Below, piece by piece: positions 1-10,030 of a stretch of 64,000 bases of DNA. Source of the stretch: Trichobilharzia szidati (Eukaryota; Platyhelminthes; Trematoda; Strigeidida; Schistosomatidae); contig OX235279.1 in the NCBI GenBank assembly GCA_944472155.2, positions 150,744,199 to 150,808,198 of the forward strand, given 5' to 3'. The notes beneath the pieces were generated by a model. That model was given only the letters and a program-made list of their open reading frames with translations. It was not told the origin of the DNA and ran no database searches. Positions within the stretch are counted from its first letter, which is position 1; each line of letters begins with the position of its first letter. The position numbers and the translations under genes were made by a program.

Positions 1-1060
1 CAGGTGTGGCTTCTTCAGGTGGATTATCATGGCTTCAGGTGTATGCAGAAGATGAACTCGTAAAGCGAAACTAAGGTTAGTTGGAATCCGATAAATATCT
101 CTAAATGCTTTATTAATATCAACTTTGTGCTCACAGTCTACAGGTTGTGTTAATATAGAGCTACGAATGGATCTTGTTTGTCCCTTGATTAACGATGCAG
201 CATAATGTTCTGAAATACGACGGTGAACCTGAGTAATTATACACCTGAGGTAGCTGGCTGAACAGCTGCAGTTACACTGCTTGATACACATAGAGGAGGC
301 AAATTTAGGTAGTTTATCTTTATTTCTCGAACGTAGAATTGGGGTGGTTGTGAAGAGACAACGTACCTCTGCTGCACTGAAAGCTCTTTTAACTGCATTC
401 TTCAGGCGCTTTGTTAATGTTTCGCTGATGCTGTCACTGAGGAACTGCAGCTTTATGAACAATGGTTTTTTTGGAGCTGTTGCCATATTGACTCTTTTAG
501 GTGCTAAATTTATATGTTTCTTAATGAGGTTATCTGGATGATCACTTCTACTAAGTAATCTTAAGCTTCTCATTGAGAAAGTAGTTTGAGCAGAATATCC
601 TAGCTCTTTGAACCAAACACTTTACCAAGCTCCGTTTTTCATTTCAAAGGTGCAAAACTGAAAAAATGAGTGTACTGATCTATTGTTGTAGGTGTCGTAA
701 ACACATTCCTTCTTAATATACCAACCTCTTTCCTGGTCAGAAAGACGTCTAAGAATGAGATACTATCATTAATTTTCTCCTCTGCGGTGAAGTTTATTGC
801 TGAATACGCATCACAGAACTTGTCGAGGATGTTCGCTGCTTCATTCTCGTCTTTTCTAATCACAAATATATCATCTATATATTGACAGTAGAATTCTGTT
901 TCTTTAATTACTCCTTTCCACGGTCCATTCTCTAACTTTGTGAGGAGAAAATCAGCTAGAACTGAAACTAGTGGAGAACCATATTCTATATTAAAAGTAT
1001 ATTCTTCTTGCTTTAAAAAGCAATACATTGATTATCGTAAGAAAGATATGACACACTGTC
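1..1060 (-). mobile_element. Penelope-like element fragment (RT to GIY-YIG), runs off the left edge
   Basis: Read on the minus strand, this is the downstream part of a Penelope-like retroelement: the end of the reverse transcriptase (RT) followed by the GIY-YIG endonuclease. The endonuclease part, roughly 300-1, is not a clean frame but reads as a Cys-rich start (MCIKQCNCSCSASY) followed by RRISEHYAASL and a tail ending IHLKKPHL. The usual Y-[IV]-G-R-T box has decayed to YLRCI. The same arrangement, in better condition, is seen at 28.4-29.2 kb and 40.1-40.7 kb on the minus strand. A plus-strand frame over 281-541 is only the antisense of this region. Frameshifts separate the RT and endonuclease pieces, so it is an inactive remnant. 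Confidence 0.85.
639..1028 (-). pseudogene. PLE reverse transcriptase fragment (palm)
   Basis: A 129-residue open stretch of PLE reverse transcriptase. It carries the motif GSPLVSVLADFLLTKLE near residue 20 and, about 30 residues later, the polymerase active-site box YIDDIFVI with both catalytic aspartates intact. The segment NDSISFLDVFLTRKE and the ending YTHFFSFAPLK are typical of the region between the RT palm and thumb of PLEs. The fingers are missing upstream and the frame is lost downstream before the endonuclease. It is a fragment and not a working gene. The match is by motif only. Confidence 0.85.
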
Positions 1061-1804
1061 ATTTGTAACTTCTTTATTACTCATCTTTTCAATTAAAATA
1101 GAGGTTTAAAGATGTTTCATTGTGTTTGCACAAATTCACGTAGTCTTCCAGTATACCATGCGTATGGAGAGAAATTTTTAAAAAAAACGGAAAGGTGATT
1201 AAAACGTAATCAGTCATGAAGGAATGATGCGATAGAGCATAATTAAAAGAAAGGAATGGTAAAATCCCTTGGAGATTGTGGTGTATGTACAGAACAGAGC
1301 TTAAAATATCTCTGTCCTTTGCTTGAAGTGCTCAAAGAGCATAAAAATGATTTGGCATACACAACCGTCTAAAATACGGCTATGTTTAACAATGTTTTTG
1401 TAGACAATTATGGTTAAGGAGCAGCAATAGTGAGTGCCTGCATAATTGTTTGTGTTTACAAATTACAGCCTACATAAATAGATTTCAAGGCTTTCATTCA
1501 GTACAGCCTGTGCAAACCATTTCTTCTTTTAAAATCATAGATACGTTTTCATTCTGATTTCTATCACTTTCTTGTTTGTCTTCTTTATTTGCACTAAAGT
1601 GCTTTTCTTCTGAATGCTCATAAGTTGCTGGCCATCTCTTATAACTTCATGAAGATATCTCAATACACCTTTGTATGCTTTCTTGTGCGTGTAGCTATGT
1701 CATGACGTTTGTGAATATAATAAAATCTTTTGGGTATAGAACAATCATTACTGGAATAATTTATTTCTTTTGAACATAAAGCGTTGGCGTGAATTTTTAG
1801 ATCG
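1061..1804. other. Unassigned stretch
   Basis: No recognisable coding potential, tRNA-type promoter boxes or repeat copy was seen here. Stop codons are frequent in all frames. Confidence 0.4.
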
Positions 1805-1965
1805 CTAATGCCTCAGCTATGCTTACATGCCATGATGTCACTCCAGTTGGCGGGTTCGGTCGGATGTTGTTTGGGACTTTGGAAGAATTCTCAAATAAAG
1901 CTGGATGTCTTGAGTTCACTGGATGTTGTGTCATCGAGCCACAAACACACTTACGTCCTCTCTTT
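1805..1965 (+). repeat. Dispersed repeat, copy 1 (partner at 18.68 kb)
   Basis: This stretch aligns by eye with 18,678-18,830: both begin with GCATCAGCTATG-like sequence, pass through TCGGAT(G/C)TTG, and end with a block ending in ATGTTGT followed by a few bases and CGAGCC. Identity is moderate and gaps are needed. No product or promoter is recognised. It may be part of a retroelement body not otherwise represented here. Confidence 0.4.
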
Positions 1966-2064
1966 GTTAAACAGGTTGGATAGAGTTCTCAAGCGCGTTG
2001 TACAGATTAAAGCATGGTACGACCAACATACTTAGTTCCGCGAACTCAAGTGAACTAAAATATG

Positions 2065-2430
2065 CATGCTGAAGTGGCCCAGTGTGACAGCCTGTCTTTC
2101 ACGTACAAGCCAAATAGGTTCTAAGAATATGTTACCCGTAGGTTGGCAGCGAGGTATGCTCTACTGAGAGGTTTTTAAAGCTATTTTTGGAGAATTTCTG
2201 CATTAGTACCACTTTCAAATTTGAGATTCAGCAGCAGGATCTTTTGGGAGCAACTTGAACTTGTTTAGCAGCTTCCTTTGGTTCCAGATTCTTGTCAAAA
2301 GATCTGAGTACTGAACCATTCTCCATCAAGATCCTTCGGCGATTTCGCAGCTCTTCTTTGATAGATTCCCTGGCAAATATCTTCCAGGTCCTCACAGAAG
2401 AAGCCAGATCAGATTTCACTTCCTACTTTG
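2065..2430 (-). mobile_element. PLE fragment, RT-endonuclease linker
   Basis: On the minus strand this encodes the region between RT and endonuclease of a PLE: IKEELRNRRRILMENGSVLRSFDKNLEP corresponds to the family's conserved L-[KR]-R-[IT]-L-x-E-N-G-Y-P block, here with GSV instead of GYP. VAPKR and a frameshifted continuation (ISNLK, then SRAYLAANLRV, then VKDRLSH) follow in the same order as the better-kept copy at 40.1-40.8 kb. The endonuclease core is absent. The open part covers 2,228-2,419. Confidence 0.7.
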
Positions 2431-2769
2431 AGGGAAAGAATTATGAAAGTTCGTAAGCTGTCCATTCCTTGCTGCAGACATTCTTTATTTTTTTCTGTGA
2501 TATGTGTATTCATCGATTTAATGTAAATGTTCTGATACAGTATGGGGCTGCAGACTGCATTTTCTCCGTAAGTGATGGCCTAAAACTGTTTGATACATTG
2601 AATCAGCCGATTGTCTATTCGTTTTCCTTATTCGAAGGGAACCGAATATAAACTTTAGGTTGGTTTAATTGCATGGAGAAACTGTAGTTATACTGTGCTT
2701 AACAAATTTCAGGCATAACTTAGAATCACAAAATCCCCTACCATGCATACCTCTTACAACTGGGGATGT

Positions 2770-3155
2770 GCCAGATTTCAGGTTTATTAGTAAATTAATG
2801 TCTGTCTGTCTGTTTGTTTTCGACATAGAACTTTGCACATATGTGCGGCAGTTCAAGTCGCCACATTCCATGTGGCACACAAAGCAAGAGAAGAAGTAGG
2901 AGAAATGCATATTAGAGACAGTAAACAGAGGTGTGAGAAAAAGGAATAGTAATAACGAAGAACAAAACAGTTTAATTGGAAATCATAAGTCACAAGGAGT
3001 GGATGCATCTGCTCTAGCCATTGAGAACGATTTTGAGCCATGTCACCAATTGTTTCCAACCATTGGTGTTTAGCGTCCCGAGGACCCCAACCAGGAAGCA
3101 ACTGGATGAGAAATTTTGCTGAGTTTGAAACCTGAATCAGAGAAGACCCCATTTA
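2770..3155 (-). mobile_element. Non-LTR retrotransposon 3' end (family Q), minus copy
   Basis: The minus strand encodes the last residues of a LINE polyprotein (GPRDAKHQWLETIGDMAQNR then SQWLEQMHPL) followed by a non-coding tail that ends in a CAGACAGA-rich stretch. The W-x(n)-A-x-[ND]-R-x-x-W pattern is the usual C-terminal signature of RT-encoding LINEs. A second copy with the same coding end and tail lies on the plus strand at 38,055-38,390. The copy is truncated just upstream of the coding end. Which LINE clade it belongs to cannot be settled from this short piece. Confidence 0.7.
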
Positions 3156-3509
3156 TTTCCAGGTCGCGAATACGTCTTGCTCAAGAGTATCAATAAGCAT
3201 GAAGCCTGCGTCTATAGCGTGAATGTTGAACGCTATTTCTTACTTGCAGTTGACAACTTGAAATGGATGTCAGAAGAAACAGAGTAATGAAGAACGCTGT
3301 CAAATAGAATTTTCCTATTTGTTCGATTTATCTCGATGGAGTTTGTTCACAGATAAGTAGGTGTATTCTCATTTTGTTATTCAAGGTAATATCACCAACT
3401 AAATACTTTGAAGGCCCTCCAGAAAGCTGCTTATAATGGGTGATACTAAAACATTGCAAAATTTGTTAGAAGCTATAGTGATTATCTGAATGAATAGTTT
3501 CAGGACTTA

Positions 3510-5117
3510 TGAATCGACTATTACCTGCGACTCCTCCGAAAAACCACCAACAGTACTCACAGAAGTGCCAGCGGACACCAGTCCTCCAACAAAAGCAGAA
3601 ACCTTGAATGCGACGAAGCTACTGAAGTCCGGGAAGGCAACAGGACCAGACTGAACCCCTCCTGAAGCACTGAAAATGGAACTAGATGTTGTCACACCAT
3701 TGTTGCAAAAGGTTTGGAAAGAAGGGAAGTTGCCTACTGGTTGGAAGAAAGGCTACCTTGTCAAGTTACCATAGAAAGGTGACCTAGGTCTATGCAAGAA
3801 GTGGTACGGAATCATGCTTTTGTCCATGCCAAGTAAAATACTAAGTCGCATCATCATGGAGAGATTAAAGGATGTACTGTATGCAGAACTCCACCAAGCG
3901 GAACACACTGGATTCAGGAAAGGCACATCATGTTCTGATCAAATTGCAACTCTTTGCATCACCATCGAAAAAAGCACAGAATGGCAGTCAAACCTCTACC
4001 TCAACTTCACCGACTTCGAGAAGGCCTTCGACAGACAGCGTTGACCGAGAAGTAATTTGGAAACTACTTCAACACTATGGCGTGCGGTGCCCAAGTCTTC
4101 ATCACAGTGCCACTTGTCGGGTGATCTACAACGGAAAACTCAGCGAAGCTTTTAGAGTGAATACAGAAGTAAGATAAGCTGGCTGCCTCTTATCACCGGT
4201 GATTTTCATAATTGTAGCGGACTGGATTATGCGTCAGCCTGTGAGAAGTGAAAAGACAGAAATACGTTGAACCAATAAGAAGACTCAGGAAGATCTGGAT
4301 TTCGCGGATGATTTATGTTAACTGACACACAAACTGGAATATTTACAGACGAAAACCTTGCAAACTGACTGGAGAACCAAGCATCGAAGGCAGAACTTTA
4401 GGTAAAAATAAAGAAGATGGAGGTGGTAAAAATGACCAACCAACTACCAACAGCAAGCAGCAATCACCATCAACAATAGAAATTTGGAAGAGGTCACTTC
4501 CTCCACTTATCTAGGAAGCATCGTTTCAACTACAGGCGGAACGGATGAAGACATCAAAGGTAAGAGACATCCTCATTAATCTGAAATCAGTTTGGAATTC
4601 TTTTACGCTCAACCAGCATAAAGAACGGGATTCGGATTTTCAACACTAATGTCAAGTCGATCCTTCTATACTAATGAGAAAATTGGCGAATCAAAGAAAG
4701 GATTTTCAACAGGTTTCAGAATTTTATCAACAGCTGCCTTCTATGGCTCCATACTGAAGGTCACATGGGTGAACGGAAAGAGTTGAAAACAAGAAACCAC
4801 GGGAAAAAACTAACCAAGGACCTATCGCTCAACGGATATGCAGGAGAAAATGGAGATGGGTTAGTCACTAGCTGAGGAGAACGTTGAGCGACATCGTGCA
4901 CCAGGCCATCTAGTGGAACCTGAATGGGAAACGATTAGTGGGTCGTCAGAGTGCAGAATGGAGCAGATTGTTTGAGAGGGAGATGAGAGACTATGGGTAG
5001 CTGAAGGCCCAGATAAAGAGGACAGCAGAAAGCAGGAAAAAGTGTAGACCTGCTGTTGAAGCCTTATGTTCCATTTGGAACTTAATAACAGTAGTAATAA
5101 ATTATAATAATATTAAA
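3510..5117 (+). mobile_element. RTE-type (SR2-like) retrotransposon, 5'-truncated and degraded (R1)
   Basis: A plus-strand RTE copy covering the RT domain to the 3' end. In broken frames one reads LLKSGKATGPD (fingers), KMELDVVTPLLQKVWKEGKL, SMPSKILSRIIMERLK, HTGFRKGTSCSDQI and YLNFTDFEKAFD; the catalytic box FADD lies at 4,301-4,312. Downstream come the connection region (YLGSIVSTTGGTDED) and the C-terminal end, whose last codons correspond to EALCSS. The copy ends in an AT-rich (TAA)n-like tail at about 5,090-5,117. There are stop codons and several frameshifts; a downstream stop interrupts the frame at 4,042, right after the KAFD motif. The order of blocks is the same as in R2 at 21.2 kb. 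Confidence 0.9.
3814..4044 (+). pseudogene. RTE reverse transcriptase fragment
   Basis: This 76-residue frame lies inside R1 and holds the middle of the RT fingers and palm: MPSKILSRIIMERLKDVLY, then EHTGFRKGTSCSDQIATL, then YLNFTDFEKAFD with the first catalytic aspartate. It stops immediately after that motif through a frameshift (DRQR replaces DSVDR seen in the R2 copy). It cannot encode an active enzyme. Confidence 0.85.
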
Positions 5118-5789
5118 AAGACTACTTAGGGCGTTTGAAATACTATTCAGAGTATTGGGACAAAATGTCTGCAGTCACTACATAATCGTATAATGCCACT
5201 ACAGAGTATGCTTATACTAAGGATTTGCAGTGAGTTCTGTAAAGCTTTATAAAATGCAAGCTGTCATAAAATTGTGATGTGTTGGTTGGTAATAAAGTGA
5301 GGATTAGTGTCTGGTTTCTCTTCAAAAACCACTATGTATGTATGTGTGTGATGTTTCACCGAGTGTTGTGTATTTTATGCGGATTTCATGTGATGACAAC
5401 TGTGTTTCACTCTGAGAAGCAAAAAAAGATGAAATAACAAGCTGTATTGCCAACTAAATGATTAATATTTTACAAATTCAGTGGAATTATTCATAAACTG
5501 TTTTTGCACTGAATTTATTTCCCTTGATGTGATCTGTTGATTCCGCACTCAGCAAAAAGGATAGAGTTTAGAGTTATTCAATTTGTCATCGTGTATATCA
5601 GCCTGTCAGTGAAAATAAACAAAACAAGAGCTGCAAATAATACGACAAGAACTCAGACACCGGTTAGTTATAAAATATTAACGGTGTGAGATTAAAAATT
5701 GATTCGGACAATTGTTTTTTATGCGTTAGTGAGAGAGAAATGTCAGTGTTCAGTGTGAGGTTTAGTCTTTACTGTCTTCTTCCAGCATT
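5118..5789. other. Unassigned AT-rich stretch
   Basis: No coding or repeat signature that I can place. A short TATG/TGTG run lies near 5,335-5,350. Confidence 0.35.
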
Positions 5790-6005
5790 TTTTCCATTCA
5801 CTAGTATCCCAAGTGGGATATAGGGCTTTAGGTTTTGGGAGTTGAGGTTTCAGTAGCATAGGTGGGGTTGCCAACCTCACATCCAACCTGCCCTATCTAC
5901 TAGCCTCACAACTGGCTAGTGGAGGCAACGGTTTGCATCGGCCCTTATTCTAAGCCACGTGCGTGGCTGGTGAGCGTCCTACCACCGGATCACCGACGCA
6001 AAAAG
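5790..6005 (-). mobile_element. SINE-C copy (tRNA-Gly-derived, RTE-like tail)
   Basis: Minus-strand copy. The tRNA-like head is at the right (ends CGCAAAA around 6,003; GTCGGTGATCCGGTGG when read on the minus strand), and the tail at the left carries CCCTATATCCCACTTGGGAT, a decayed form of the shared RTE-type 3' end. The body between them contains the GAGGCTAG(C/T)A and CCCCACCT blocks seen in other copies. B-box is poor in this copy. Confidence 0.7.
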
Positions 6006-6904
6006 CAAAACGCACAATGTGGAACACGAACCTTATTAGTGGATTCTAGTTAATAACAGGATATTCTGTAGAATTATTTTGCTAATCATCACTTCATTAA
6101 TGGTGAATCCACGTTCAAAATATGAAATTTCATAGCTGATAACTTCTGTCTGTATATATCACTTTATATCCATCCGTAAATTTAGGTGTGTTGAGATTAT
6201 TCGGAGATTAGTTATCTAATAACGACAACAGTTTAGGTGAATGCACGCTAGTTGAAAGTAAACACACAGTTGTACAAGAACCACTTTGTATGGAAGTGAA
6301 TTCTTCTCGTCTACACTGTCGCATCGTCACCTATAATTCTTGAGAATCTTTGATCTAAACCAAGTCTCTCAGGCTTTTTCTTCATTCAGTTTTTATCATT
6401 AGTACAGCAAGAGAAAAACGCACAAAATTTTCTCATTTCTCACAGTTTTTGTGATATCCATTCAAAATTGACAGCTGTATTCTCTTCATTCAGTGTCATA
6501 ATTATTCTACCTAATCTAAGTGTCTGTGTTGTCAAACCTTCGAATTTATCCAACATACATTTATTTCATTTTCTTATTACTTCCGTGACTACATCCTACC
6601 ATAATATTCAAATAGGTCTGTGTAGCGAGCGTATTTAAAAATAGTGCCTAAGGAGTCTGCTATTGTTTATAATGCTAATATATATACATATATTCTTCAT
6701 TTACGATGTATTAACTTCCTTGCTTTGTTCGCGAATTCAATTTTCAAAGTGAATTTACTCGTACGGTTTTATTTTTCCTTTGCAATTGGTCTGGATAAAT
6801 TCATTTTCTACATGGAATTAAATTTAGTTTCCTATTTTACGTCATATATTGTTAGAATGAATATATTAGGCTGGATAACTTACTATACGAAGAAGAGTGA
6901 CTGA
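6006..6904. other. Unassigned AT-rich stretch
   Basis: No motif of a known family. One open frame at 6,644-6,904 has a hydrophobic, AT-driven composition and no recognisable domain, so I do not call it. Confidence 0.35.
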
Positions 6905-7745
6905 ATCCTTCTGATAACAATAATGGCTTTATTACAAACAAGACGTTTGATACAATATATAACTTTCAGCATGTAATACAATAGTGTACCTAATATCCTC
7001 TTTACAAGTATTATTACTGGCTTAGCGAGGTAAGGAAGTGCGTCGGCAGGGGATCGAACCCCGGACCATATGCGTGGGTGGCGAGCATTCTATCGTTGTG
7101 CCACCGACGCACTAACGTTTACTTCGTATATCGTAATAAGCTGGTAGTTTCATACCTAACATACTTCTCATCACTTAAATTGCCTACCCAATAAGGTATT
7201 TTAGAGATCTTATACTCAGTCATCTAAGCATAAAGTATTTTCAAGTGTTTCTGGATCTACCTGTGGAGATATATAAGTTGAGGTGTGAATGAATAGGCTA
7301 CTCAGAGTCCGTAAAGATTATTCCTGCCAGTATTCTATATGACTTCATGTGTCTGCCTACAACAATAATAACGATTTAGCTTAGATACAGACCATCCACC
7401 CAACTAACAGCTTCTGGTGCTCTTCAAAATGTGACAAAGTCTTTTTGTAAGTAGCCCAAGAAAGATTAGAGGGAGAGAAATATGGAAGAAAACGTATCAT
7501 ACAAGAACTAACAAAGTATAAAAGTAGAGACTGAGTGATACCAGACAGTCGCAAATTTCTTATGTAAAAGGTTAGACGAAATGCCTTTCTGGAGATTTAC
7601 ATGATTTATGAAGACAAGGGAAGATCTCAGGAAAGGCATAATCCAAGGTATTTAACATTCGTCTTAGCTTCAATTTCAGTGCCTTCTGTGATACAAGAAT
7701 CATGGTTAGTTTCAACCAAAAATGGCCTATTGTTTTCAATGTACT
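6905..7745 (-). mobile_element. CR1-like retrotransposon 3' part (C1)
   Basis: Reading the minus strand from 7,745 down, the broken frame gives EGTEIEAKTNVKYLGLCLS, a typical RT thumb-end block (YLG-x-x-L-S), then SGITQSLLLYFVSSCM and WATYKKTLSHFEE, corresponding to the LLKK-x-x-x-TLRR region of copy C2 at 37.4-37.8 kb. The 3' untranslated part ends near 6,915 with CTGAAAGTT and TAATAAAGCC followed by ATTATTG, the same type of ending (GGAATAAAGCTATTATTATT) as the other CR1-like tails. A SINE-C head (7,020-7,112) has inserted in the 3' region. Stop codons and frameshifts show it is inactive. Confidence 0.75.
7020..7112 (-). mobile_element. SINE-C copy nested in C1; tRNA-Gly-like head
   Basis: On the minus strand 7,038-7,112 reads as a tRNA-Gly-like head: seven matching acceptor bases GTGCGTC and GACGCAC, an A-box-like GTGGCACAACG, an anticodon-loop-like CACCCAC, and a T-arm with GGTTCGATCCC as B box. 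The anticodon stem has mismatches in its outer three pairs and the base before the anticodon is A rather than T, so I read it as a SINE head and not a tRNA gene. Only a short part of the body (CTCGCTAAGCCAG) follows; the RTE-like 3' end is missing. It interrupts the CR1-like copy C1. Confidence 0.8.
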
Positions 7746-8429
7746 TTAAGTGAATAGGACAATGATTGAATAAGAGAAGAAAATCTGATTGATGGCAGGG
7801 TTTGAACCAGAAGTCTTAAATTCACCAGTTCATGTTAAAGAGAGATGTGTATTAAACATTATAGTTTTCTTGGTAAGCATTACGGAGCATACTAATAGAA
7901 CATAGTTTTGACATGGTACAGTGTCAACAACTAGGATTATTTTTACTTCAAGAATATTGTATGTCTCATGACTAGAAGAGTGAAGTATTTACTAATTTTC
8001 CCAAATTTGGCCTATTTCCCACTTTATTCAGTCGTTACTCACAGGAATTCAATTGATCATGATTTATGGCCTGCTTAAAACTTGTCCACATGCTGGAACC
8101 CGGACTACCAAAAACCTATGTCAGTATACCATATATACTTTCTCCTGTACACTTTATTTAAATCTGTTGAAATGCAACCTCTGGTGGTAATTTTCACTTA
8201 AAATGTCTACAACCTACTGACTTACAGGTTTCTGCTAAACTTGAGAAAAAAGAATTTATTGGTGGTTGGCAGTGTATCCCGATAAATGAGATAACTTTTC
8301 TTGAGATAATTAGTACAAACTGCTGTTACTTGAGAAATAAAACAAACTAACAACAGTCTTTAATCATTAAGTTATGCCCTGGGGGCTCTAGATGTACTTG
8401 TGAGCCTTTTTTAATAGCCTTACAACGAA
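7746..8429. other. Unassigned stretch
   Basis: A lone B-box-like GGTTCAAACCCTG can be read on the minus strand near 7,797-7,809, but no SINE body is recognised around it. Confidence 0.35.
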
Positions 8430-8605
8430 ATATCGTGCATTTCTCCATGGAGCCAGAGGACAAATGTCAGGTCAGATAGTAGTGTTTAGCGTGACTTAAT
8501 GTCAGTTACTACTTTACTTGGAGGAAGCATTAGGCAATATATTACGCTGGAAATTCTGAACATTAAATAAATGCTGTCCAGAATAAAGCTATTATTATTA
8601 TGTTT
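8430..8605 (+). mobile_element. LINE 3' tail (family T), copy 1
   Basis: The end of a retrotransposon with the ending CATTAAATAAATGCTGTCC, AGAATAAAGC and a TATTATTATTA tail at 8,585-8,600. Two other copies, at 31,885-32,035 and 42,990-43,100, share the ending ATAAA(C/T)(A/G)CTGTTCAGAATAA and, for the first of them, the GGTCAGATAG-like block upstream. Only non-coding 3' sequence is present. Family assignment is open; CR1-like is a guess based on the tail type. Confidence 0.55.
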
Positions 8606-8824
8606 ATTAAAACGCAATAAGACATATAAGAAAGATTATGTTGAGATGAAACTGGCGCTTTTATGATCAGTATAGTTCATATAGCAGGTTATGCTTCCAA
8701 GTAAGGCATTATCTGTTGAGTATCGACCAGTCAGAAAATCTTATTAGCCTTTAGTCGTGGCAATGTTTCTCACTATTTCTCAACAAATTCTGAGGTCTGA
8801 TTACAGAGTTAAATAAACTGGATT

Positions 8825-8985
8825 ATTAGACGGTTGGAGGCGATCGGCAGGAAGAAAGCCTTGAACTTAGGTTTCATTCTTGTTGTTAGTCGTCCTCAAG
8901 ATGTGAAGGAACTCATCTAACCTCTGAGAATTGAACCTGAGGCTGCAGTCAGAGATGTCACCACTCAATTATTACCATCTAGTGT
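8825..8985 (-). mobile_element. SINE-D copy, minus
   Basis: Minus-strand SINE-D: GGTTCAATTCTCAGAGG as a decayed B box around 8,930-8,945, then the 3' part with a degenerate hammerhead (about 8,855-8,900) in which GAAACC is kept but the CTGANGA core reads AGGACGA. It lies head to head with the plus-strand copy that starts at about 8,986, forming an inverted pair. Confidence 0.65.
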
Positions 8986-9350
8986 TCAATCGAAGTATCT
9001 AATACAATCCTACTGGAAGTCAACAGCAAGGCCGAATAGCTCCGCAATAACATCTCTGATTGCACCACTGTGTGACAAGAGTTTCAATCTTGGAAGCGAC
9101 ATGGAATCCTTTACGACTGTAGAAACGTCTTGTTGACGAGTGCCGACAAGCACCAAGCCTAGGCATTAGGCTTCCTACCGACTGCCTCCAAACATTTAAT
9201 AATAACAATTCTGAATGCACCATGATGGCAAGCCACCTAGCATAGTGGATACATTTCAAACCTGGCTGACAGACTTCAGTCAGCACCAAACAAAGTACCA
9301 GACACACGGCACTAGTTAATTACTAACTAGTGTTCAGTCAAAGTAAACTG
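8986..9350 (+). mobile_element. SINE-D copy, plus, with flanking repeat-unit boundary
   Basis: Begins near CTAGTGTTCAATCGAAGTAT at 8,977 and ends where nearly the same block recurs (ACTAGTGTTCAGTCAAAGTA, 9,325), a spacing of about 350 bp that suggests a tandem-repeat unit. Inside are an A-box-like segment (GAATAGCTCCGCAATAAC), a decayed B box (GTTTCAATCTTGG), a hammerhead remnant at 9,128-9,175 and the block CCTACCGACTGCCTCCAAAC. Similar copies lie at 44.3, 48.6 and 56.1 kb. Confidence 0.7.
9128..9175 (+). ncRNA. Degenerate hammerhead ribozyme of SINE-D
   Basis: Core TTGACGA (9,133-9,139; consensus CTGANGA with the first C changed to T), stem II GTGC/GCAC at 9,140-9,143 and 9,150-9,153 with a six-base loop, but the following GAAA has become CAAG. 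Position and stem II match the SINE-D copies at 48.76 and 56.32 kb. Expected to be inactive because of the lost GAAA. Confidence 0.55.
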
Positions 9351-9409
9351 AAGTATCTAAAGTGATGGGGATTTTACTGATTTAAGATTTGATTTCATAA
9401 TGAAAGGGA

Positions 9410-9610
9410 ATCAAATAGAAAACCATCGAAAACCAATGAATACCAAATAGCTGTTTTGTATTAAGTCTGAACCCTTCAATAGTACGCCTGTATGACTCCA
9501 GTGGAACCAATGGAATTTTGTTTGCGAGAGATGCACGTTACCTTCCAGTCAACCGGAATGCATGCAGTGGCCTGTGAGTTCTAACTCCTACCAATTTCAT
9601 GGTGTTTAGC
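9410..9610 (-). mobile_element. SINE-B fragment, minus
   Basis: Minus-strand pieces of SINE-B: GAAAACCATCGAAAACCAAT then a degraded TACCAAATAGCTGTTTTGTA, which is the hammerhead 3' part, and further right GTGGCCTGTGAGTTCTAACT, the block 5' of the tRNA-like head in other copies. The tRNA-like head itself is poorly preserved. Confidence 0.5.
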
Positions 9611-9769
9611 ATACAGTGCTGTCAAGGACTACCTAGTTTTCAATTGTACTATAACTGTTGTCAGTTAGTCAAGAAATTTACCCTGAAATTAATCAAATCC
9701 ATACAAACTGGTGCTTTAAATCCTTTGCATATTAGCAACTGGTTATAGAGGTGACTTCTTTGAGTTCTA

Positions 9770-10030
9770 ATGAGAAGTCGTGACGAAGTCGGTTGTGGAG
9801 ACCAGACACTCACCGATTAAATAATCTAGCGGTGGCAAATTGACTTGATTCCCTCCAAGTGGCCGAACAATAAAATTCATCCACCTAAAAGTCCTGTTTT
9901 CAATCTGCATTGAGGTGTTGGGTCGTGGGTCCGACTAAAGATTGTCAAAATAGGATACAACAGCTGTCCAGTACTCCATGGTTTTCAAAGGTTCTGTTAA
10001 TGATATCGGTGTGTAATGAAATCCAACTTG
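9770..10030 (+). mobile_element. SINE-B copy, plus
   Basis: Starts with TTCTAATGAGAAGTCGTGAC, the same 5' block as at 42.2 kb and (reverse) 61.2 kb. The tRNA-like head is degraded. The hammerhead region at about 9,931-9,975 keeps ACAGCTGTCC AGTACTCC, the palindromic stem III plus the 3' side of stem I, but the core reads CTAAAGA and GAAA reads ACAA. It ends with GATATCGGTGTGTAATGAAA, the family's 3' end. Confidence 0.65.

Noticed and set aside
281..541. Plus-strand open frame of 86 residues
   Set aside because: It is antisense to the PLE endonuclease read on the minus strand.
2669..2910. Overlapping open frames on both strands
   Set aside because: They lie in and beside the 3' untranslated part of a LINE; no independent coding evidence.
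3165..3240. SINE-D-like hammerhead trace (CTTGCTCAAGAGTATCAATA then AGCATGAAGCCTGCGTC)
   Set aside because: Resembles the 56.3-kb copy, but there is no head or body around it and the core is lost.
6644..6904. Hydrophobic frame, possible membrane protein
   Set aside because: Hydrophobicity follows from AT-rich codons (Ile, Phe, Leu, Tyr); no signal or domain.
7038..7112. Possible tRNA-Gly gene on the minus strand
   Set aside because: Acceptor and T stems pair, but the outer anticodon stem does not and the base before the anticodon is A. Similar heads occur at nine places, joined to the same SINE body.
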